Positions 59,527 through 64,000 of a stretch of DNA of 64,000 nucleotides are shown here, one piece after another. Source of the DNA: Campylobacter sp. MIT 99-7217 (GTDB taxonomy: Bacteria > Campylobacterota > Campylobacteria > Campylobacterales > Campylobacteraceae); NCBI RefSeq assembly GCF_006864365.1, contig NZ_QHLJ01000006.1, forward strand, positions 62,001 through 126,000. Reading direction: 5' to 3'. Below the pieces are notes generated by a model. The model saw only the letters and a program-made list of their open reading frames with translations. It had not been told where the DNA came from and did not search any database. The translations under genes were made by a program, and so were the position numbers. Within the stretch, counting starts at the first letter, position 1; each line of letters begins with the position of its first letter.

Positions 59527-59922
59527 ATGAATTTACAAAAAGCAGCAGGTTCAACTCATAGAACTAAAAGAATAGGTCGCGGACAAGGAAGCGGTATGGG
59601 AAAGACCTCTACAAAGGGAGGCAAAGGACAAACCGCAAGAAAGGGTTATAATGAAAAAAGAGGCTTTGAGGGCGGACAACAACCTCTTCAAAGACGCTTG
59701 CCAAAAGTGGGCTTTACAAGTAAATTTAAAAAGCCTTATGTGATCAATGTTGAAAAGATCACAGCGATTAAGGATTTAAGTGAAATCACTTTTGAAAGCA
59801 TTAAATCCGTGCATAAATTTGCAAAATCTGTTGAAAAAATCAAACTTATCGGCGTTTCAGCAAGAAATCTTGCAAGCAAAATCAAAGATGAAAAGATCAG
59901 CGTAAGCGGAAGTAAAGAATGA
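59527..59922 (+). CDS. rplO: 50S ribosomal protein L15
   Basis: 131 residues. [40 protein letters not shown] and [19 protein letters not shown]. Late-assembly protein. Overlaps secY by four bases (ATGA). Confidence 0.98.
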   Translation: MNLQKAAGSTHRTKRIGRGQGSGMGKTSTKGGKGQTARKGYNEKRGFEGGQQPLQRRLPKVGFTSKFKKPYVINVEKITAIKDLSEITFESIKSVHKFAKSVEKIKLIGVSARNLASKIKDEKISVSGSKE

Positions 59923-61184
59923 ACAAAAGTTTAACAAATAAAATCCTCATCACTTTAGCCTTGCTTTTTGCTTATAGGATTTTAGCTTATGTGCCGGTTC
60001 CGGGCGTAAATTCAGCCGTTATCGCAGAGTTTTTTGCAAGAAATGAAAACAATGCCCTAGGACTTTTTAACATGTTTAGCGGAGGAGCAGCTGAACGCTT
60101 TTCTATCATATCGCTAGGTATTATGCCTTATATCACGGCTTCTATCATCATGGAGCTTTTGGCTGCAACTTTTCCAAATATAGGCAAGATGAAAAAAGAA
60201 CGCGATGGTATGCAAAAATATATGCAAATCATACGCTATGCTACTATAGCCATAACCCTAGTTCAAAGTATAGGTGTTTCTATCGGTCTTCAGGGTCTAA
60301 AAGGCTCAGCTGGACAAAATGCCATTATGATTGATGATCTTAATGTTTTCATCGCTTTATCAGCTCTTTCTATGCTAGCTGGCACTATGCTTTTGATGTG
60401 GCTTGGAGAGCAGATCACTCAAAAGGGCGTGGGCAATGGTATTTCTTTGATTATCTTTGCAGGTATCGTTTCATCTATACCATCAGCCATAGGCGGAACT
60501 GTTGATCTTATCAACTCAGGTGAAATGAATTTCCTTGTTGCTGTGGCGATTTTAGTGATCATAGTAGCAACTATACTTGCGATTATCTTTGTTGAGCTTG
60601 GGGAAAGACGCATTCCTATTTCTTACTCACGCAAGGTAGTTATGCAAAATCAAAACAAACGCATTATGAACTACATTCCTATCAAGGTAAATTTAAGTGG
60701 GGTTATCCCACCTATCTTTGCAAGTGCGATTTTGATGTTTCCAAGCACCCTTTTGCAAGCAAGCACAAATGAATATGTCTTGATGATCAACGATGTTTTA
60801 AATCCAAACGGAACATTTTTTCATGTTTTGACTTTCTTGTTTGTGATTTTCTTTGCTTATTTTTATGCTTCTATAGTCTTTAATGCTAAGGACATTTCAG
60901 AAAATTTAAAAAAGCAAGGCGGTTTTATACCGGGAATCCGTCCGGGCGAGGGAACAGCAGCTTATCTTAACGAAGTTGCTTCTCGCCTTACACTATCAGG
61001 TTCTATTTATCTTGGACTTGTAACCACCCTTCCTTGGCTTTTGGTTAAGCTTATGGGCGTTCCTTTTTACTTTGGAGGAACTTCCGTTCTTATCGTGGTT
61101 CAAGTTGCTCTTGATACGATGAGAAAGATAGAAGCTCAAATTTATATGAACAAATACCAAACCCTAAACGCCGTTGGTCTATAA
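59919..61184 (+). CDS. secY: Preprotein translocase subunit SecY
   Basis: Central channel of the Sec translocon in the inner membrane. 421 residues with ten helices. N-terminal [39 protein letters not shown] in the second helix, [13 protein letters not shown], and the cytoplasmic loop [28 protein letters not shown] lies between helices 8 and 9. Translation is coupled to rplO. A hairpin follows; map and infA, which in many relatives come next, are not here. Confidence 0.98.
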   Translation: MNKSLTNKILITLALLFAYRILAYVPVPGVNSAVIAEFFARNENNALGLFNMFSGGAAERFSIISLGIMPYITASIIMELLAATFPNIGKMKKERDGMQKYMQIIRYATIAITLVQSIGVSIGLQGLKGSAGQNAIMIDDLNVFIALSALSMLAGTMLLMWLGEQITQKGVGNGISLIIFAGIVSSIPSAIGGTVDLINSGEMNFLVAVAILVIIVATILAIIFVELGERRIPISYSRKVVMQNQNKRIMNYIPIKVNLSGVIPPIFASAILMFPSTLLQASTNEYVLMINDVLNPNGTFFHVLTFLFVIFFAYFYASIVFNAKDISENLKKQGGFIPGIRPGEGTAAYLNEVASRLTLSGSIYLGLVTTLPWLLVKLMGVPFYFGGTSVLIVVQVALDTMRKIEAQIYMNKYQTLNAVGL

Positions 61185-61189
61185 ATATG

Positions 61190-61213
61190 CTAGCAAGTTT
61201 AACGACTTGCTAG
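61190..61213 (+). terminator. Hairpin at the end of the ribosomal operon
   Basis: A nine-pair stem (CTAGCAAGT at 61190-61198, ACTTGCTAG at 61205-61213) with a six-base loop, five bases after secY. The following T content is low (ATCTTAAAC), so it may be an inefficient terminator or a 3' stabiliser. Confidence 0.6.
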
Positions 61214-61403
61214 ATCTTAAACTACAAAAGCTCAAAATGCCGTTTTAAATTCCTTTTTAAATAAAAAATTACCATTTCCTCTTAAAAAACAATATTTTTG
61301 ATTTAAGGTGGCTTTTTTGTTGATTATAAGGGATATTGACAGAATAAAAGATTTATAATTTTAAAGCAAATATATAAAATATACTTGCTTTAATAATATG
61401 AAC

Positions 61404-62579
61404 TTAGAAATTGACATGCCCTCCAAGCTGGAAGTTAAAATACCTCGGTATACTTGTTCCTTCTATGCTTTCTCCTTGTGTTCCCACTGAGGCACTAAGA
61501 TCTAGGTATCCAAAACCCAAACCAAAGGAGATTATAGAACCTGTATCTTGTTCTAAATCACCAGAAAAACCAAATCTAGCACTAAAAATATCGCCCATTG
61601 CTTCTACGCCTACACCAAGCTTTCTGCTGTATTGCTTAGGCATATTTTTCATACTTGGGCGTAAAATAGCATTCTTAGTAAGGTCAAGATCAACTCCAGC
61701 TACAAATTTTTCGCTAAACATATAGCTTGCACCTGCTCTTGCCTGTCTTTGCATGGTAAGCTTACCATTGCCAAAGTCAAATTTAGGAGAATTGATATTT
61801 TTCAGCACTAAACCAAAGGTCCAATTTTCATATTTTTTAGGGACAAAGCTAAGCCCAGCATCAAGACTAAATTTAGATTTTTGCTTCGCTCCACTACCTG
61901 TAATTAGATCTTGCAAATCATCTGTGATCCCACTTGATCCATCTGTGCTTTTAAATTGTCTCACTGTTTGAAGATTGCTTAGCTTCATAAATTTAACATT
62001 GATACCAAAGTTAAAATCCCCATAATCCATATCTACAGGAGTAGAATAAGACAAAGGAAGCTCTTGTATATCAACACGCCTTAAACCAAGCTGAGCATTT
62101 ATATCATCGATATTTAAAGTTGCACCTTCGATAAGTATAGGAGGTATATAAGCATCAAGAGCTCCACTTAAATTCACGCTGTGTAAATACCCTATAGCAA
62201 CTGTGCCATTTTCAAGTAAATTTGGAATTTCAAAGCTTAAAGCTCCTTGAACCTTTGCTCTTAACACATGATCTTTTAAAAGATCATTGATCTCATCTCT
62301 TGTTCTAATGTTAATTTTTCCAAGATCATAGCGGTCTTTATCTGTAGCTTTTAAGATATTTTTATGTTGAGCTTCTATATTTATCCCATAGGATATTTCG
62401 CGTTTTTGTTTAAAGCCATTAAGAGCAGGATTATAAAAAATAGCATAGGGATTGCTTCTTATAGCAACGCCAACCCCTCCCATACCCGAAGCTTTGTGTC
62501 CTACCTCGTTAAATTCAAGAGCAGATACCAAGCTTAAACTTGAAAGAAAGCCCAGCGTAGAAAGCTTGATTTTTGACAT
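61404..62579 (-). CDS. Outer-membrane beta-barrel protein, TraF_2/FadL-like (paralogue 1)
   Basis: 391 residues. Signal peptide (about 1-20, ending VSA), then LEFNEVGHKASGMGGVGVAI and NPYAIFYNPALN, the N-terminal signature of OMPP1/FadL- and TraF_2-type barrels. Repeated amphipathic beta strands (SFEIPNLLENGTVAIGYLHS, FSLDAGLSFVPKKYENW) end in an aromatic outer-membrane C-terminal strand (RYFNFQLGGHVNF) with final Phe. Function unknown; hydrophobic-compound uptake is a family-level possibility. AAGGAGGAAAA precedes the ATG. Paralogue of the next gene, same strand. Confidence 0.85.
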   Translation of the reverse strand: MSKIKLSTLGFLSSLSLVSALEFNEVGHKASGMGGVGVAIRSNPYAIFYNPALNGFKQKREISYGINIEAQHKNILKATDKDRYDLGKINIRTRDEINDLLKDHVLRAKVQGALSFEIPNLLENGTVAIGYLHSVNLSGALDAYIPPILIEGATLNIDDINAQLGLRRVDIQELPLSYSTPVDMDYGDFNFGINVKFMKLSNLQTVRQFKSTDGSSGITDDLQDLITGSGAKQKSKFSLDAGLSFVPKKYENWTFGLVLKNINSPKFDFGNGKLTMQRQARAGASYMFSEKFVAGVDLDLTKNAILRPSMKNMPKQYSRKLGVGVEAMGDIFSARFGFSGDLEQDTGSIISFGLGFGYLDLSASVGTQGESIEGTSIPRYFNFQLGGHVNF

Positions 62580-62609
62580 TTTTCCTCCTTAAAATAAAAT
62601 TAAAAGTTT

Positions 62610-62630
62610 ATTATACAAAAAAAAAAAAAA
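62610..62630 (-). promoter_or_regulatory. Promoter of barrel paralogue 1 with T14 tract
   Basis: On the minus strand a 14-base T run (plus-strand A14, 62617-62630) is followed one base later by TATAAT (62615-62610), 31 bases before the start codon. Confidence 0.6.
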
Positions 62631-62763
62631 TAAACAAGGAAATTTATCCCGTAAAATTTCTCAATTTTGAGCATTTTTGAAAGATTTAGAGTGGATATAG
62701 TAGGAGATATTTATACTAAACTATGTATAAAAATTTTTGATAGGATAAATTAAAACATGGAAG

Positions 62764-62790
62764 ATACAAGCAAGTTAAATTTGCTTGTAT
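62764..62790 (-). terminator. Hairpin after barrel paralogue 2
   Basis: A ten-pair stem (ATACAAGCAA at 62764-62773, TTGCTTGTAT at 62781-62790) with a seven-base loop, three bases after the stop of the gene at 62794. The T run on the minus strand is weak (CTTCCATGTTTTAA). Confidence 0.55.
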
Positions 62791-62793
62791 GAG

Positions 62794-63948
62794 TTAAAAT
62801 GTAAAGCCTCCGCCAAGTTGAAGACTAAAGTGTCTAGGGTATTTTGTATTTTCAATTTCTTGTGTTTTGGTTGCTACTGAGGCACTAAGATCTAAAAAAC
62901 CAAAGCCTAAGCCAAGAGAGAGTATAGCCCCACTATCTTGCTTCAAATCATCAGCTATACCAGCCCTAGCACTAAAATAAGTTCCACTTGCTTCTACCCC
63001 AAAGCCTAATTTTTGGCTATATTGTTTTGGTATATTTTTGATATTTGGTAAAAGTAGAGCGTTTTTTGTTAGATCAAGATCAGTGCCTATGCTAAAGTGT
63101 TCAGAAAAGGTGTAGCTTAAACCCATTCTTGCTTGAGGGTGTAGGGTAAGTTTTCCATTCGAAAATTTAAATTTTGGATTATTGAGGTTTTTTCCAACTA
63201 TGCCCAAAGTGAAATTTTCAAAATTTTTAGGAGAAAAAGTAAAGCCTGCGTCTATGCCAAAATTATAATCATCTTTGGCACTACTTCCCTTAGCTAAATT
63301 TTTCAAATCATCTTGGATATCGCTTGAAGAATCGCTTGATCTTATGCTTCTTCGCACTTGATCGTTTGAAAGTTTGAGAAATTTCACGCTTGCACCGAAA
63401 TTAAAATTTCCAAGTGTATTTTGTATAGGAAAGGCGTAAGCTAAAGGAAGTTCCTGCATATCTACGCGTCTTATACCAAAACTTGCATCGGCATTATCGA
63501 TATCAGTGATACTTTCAGGTATATATCCATAAAAAGCACCTGCGAGGTTGATACTTTGAGCATAGCCTATGGAAGCTGTACCAAAGCCAAATATATCAGG
63601 AATTTGAAAACTTGCCGCACCTTGAGCCTTCGCTCTTATCATGTTATCACTTAAAAGGGCATTGATATCGTTTCTAGTATTCATAGTAATGTTAGCAAGA
63701 TCGTAATCCAAGGCTTTTAAAAGATTTTTTTCGCTAGCCTCAAAGCTTAAGCCATAACCCACTCTATATAAAGGTTCGCTAGCAGACAAAGCAGGATTGT
63801 AAAAAACAGCGTAGGGATTGTTTCTTATAGCAACGCCAATCCCTCCCATACCTAAAGCTTTATGCCCTACTTCGTTAAATTCTAAGGCTTGGATAGAGCT
63901 TAGACTTAGGAGGCTAATTAAAGCAAATTTGATATTATTTTTTGTCAT
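62794..63948 (-). CDS. Outer-membrane beta-barrel protein, TraF_2/FadL-like (paralogue 2)
   Basis: 384 residues with a signal peptide ending SIQA and the same layout as the gene at 61404: LEFNEVGHKALGMGGIGVAI, NPYAVFYNPALSA, then beta strands to an outer-membrane C-terminal signature (RHFSLQLGGGFTF). The two proteins align end to end with many identical blocks (RRVDMQELPLAYAFPI against RRVDIQELPLSYSTPV), so they arose by duplication. AAAGGTCTTGAA precedes the ATG. Each gene has its own promoter region and terminator-like hairpin. Confidence 0.85.
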   Translation of the reverse strand: MTKNNIKFALISLLSLSSIQALEFNEVGHKALGMGGIGVAIRNNPYAVFYNPALSASEPLYRVGYGLSFEASEKNLLKALDYDLANITMNTRNDINALLSDNMIRAKAQGAASFQIPDIFGFGTASIGYAQSINLAGAFYGYIPESITDIDNADASFGIRRVDMQELPLAYAFPIQNTLGNFNFGASVKFLKLSNDQVRRSIRSSDSSSDIQDDLKNLAKGSSAKDDYNFGIDAGFTFSPKNFENFTLGIVGKNLNNPKFKFSNGKLTLHPQARMGLSYTFSEHFSIGTDLDLTKNALLLPNIKNIPKQYSQKLGFGVEASGTYFSARAGIADDLKQDSGAILSLGLGFGFLDLSASVATKTQEIENTKYPRHFSLQLGGGFTF

Positions 63949-64000
63949 TTCAAGACCTTTGAAATTATAAAAATTTCTAAATATTATATCTTAAATTTTT

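Noticed and set aside
59523-59527. Loss of rpmD between rpsE and rplO as a novelty
   Set aside because: To my knowledge the absence of rpmD from this cluster is usual in Campylobacter and its relatives.
61363-61391. AAAGCAA / TTGCTTT hairpin as terminator of barrel paralogue 1
   Set aside because: Only seven A/T-rich pairs around a 15-base loop and no T run; expected by chance in such AT-rich DNA.

Overview
The window is a piece of a Campylobacter chromosome, most likely a species close to the C. jejuni / C. upsaliensis group. It is very AT-rich and has sigma-54 and sigma-28 flagellar promoters of Campylobacter type. It carries a 251-residue ProB without a PUA domain, a three-domain NifU paired with NifS, dCache-type chemoreceptors, and an S10-spc ribosomal cluster that lacks rpmD. 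TTG starts behind good ribosome binding sites are common. I cannot name the species. No tRNA, rRNA, CRISPR array, intact insertion sequence or replication origin was found by eye.

Layout. 1-2981: 3' part of sodC, a membrane protein and typA. 3050-8092: a sigma-54 flagellar block (small protein, fliK, flgD, flgE), then a frameshifted tfoX-like gene. 8556-14242: zinc alcohol dehydrogenase, a sigma-54-controlled protein of unknown function, nifS-nifU, and a sigma-28-controlled gene with one in-frame stop. 14249-19417: the accessory region. It holds a small exporter, two mdaB-type quinone reductases around a third flavoprotein, a broken arsB, an IS1595-type transposase remnant, a tandem array of small membrane-protein modules, and a TIGR04076 protein divergent from an HxlR regulator. 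19495-30127: lipoprotein, aspB-proB, folE-fliI, then tig-clpP-degenerate GGDEF-def-comM and two exported proteins. 30402-39115: fumC, galU-pgi, dnaB, lpxD and a chemoreceptor. 39194-51229: a lipoprotein and cysteine hydrolase pair, phosphatase, rplM-rpsI, uppP, an OPT transporter, a cystine-type symporter, nrdA, purB and a pseudouridine synthase. 51489-61184: S10-spc operon ending in secY. 61404-63948: two paralogous outer-membrane barrel proteins.

The most unusual stretch is 16.6-19.1 kb. Reading both strands shows the two ends of one arsB gene (3' end 16723-16866, 5' end 18163-18547, both minus strand). They are separated by the tail of an IS1595 transposase and by two copies of a unit made of a small membrane protein plus the start of a second protein (MQ[FY]F...YI[HY]PMNF). 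A fragment of a further membrane protein lies at the right junction. This looks like an orphan, immunity-like gene array in a rearranged locus, though the function is inference. The same locus has two copies of a 24-bp direct-repeat element: one in front of the intact hxlR, the other in front of mdaB beside a decayed hxlR start. Two further candidates are a 380-residue protein (9816-10958) behind a near-perfect sigma-54 promoter, and the stop-interrupted gene (13616-14242) behind a perfect sigma-28 promoter. Both are probably unstudied members of the flagellar regulon.
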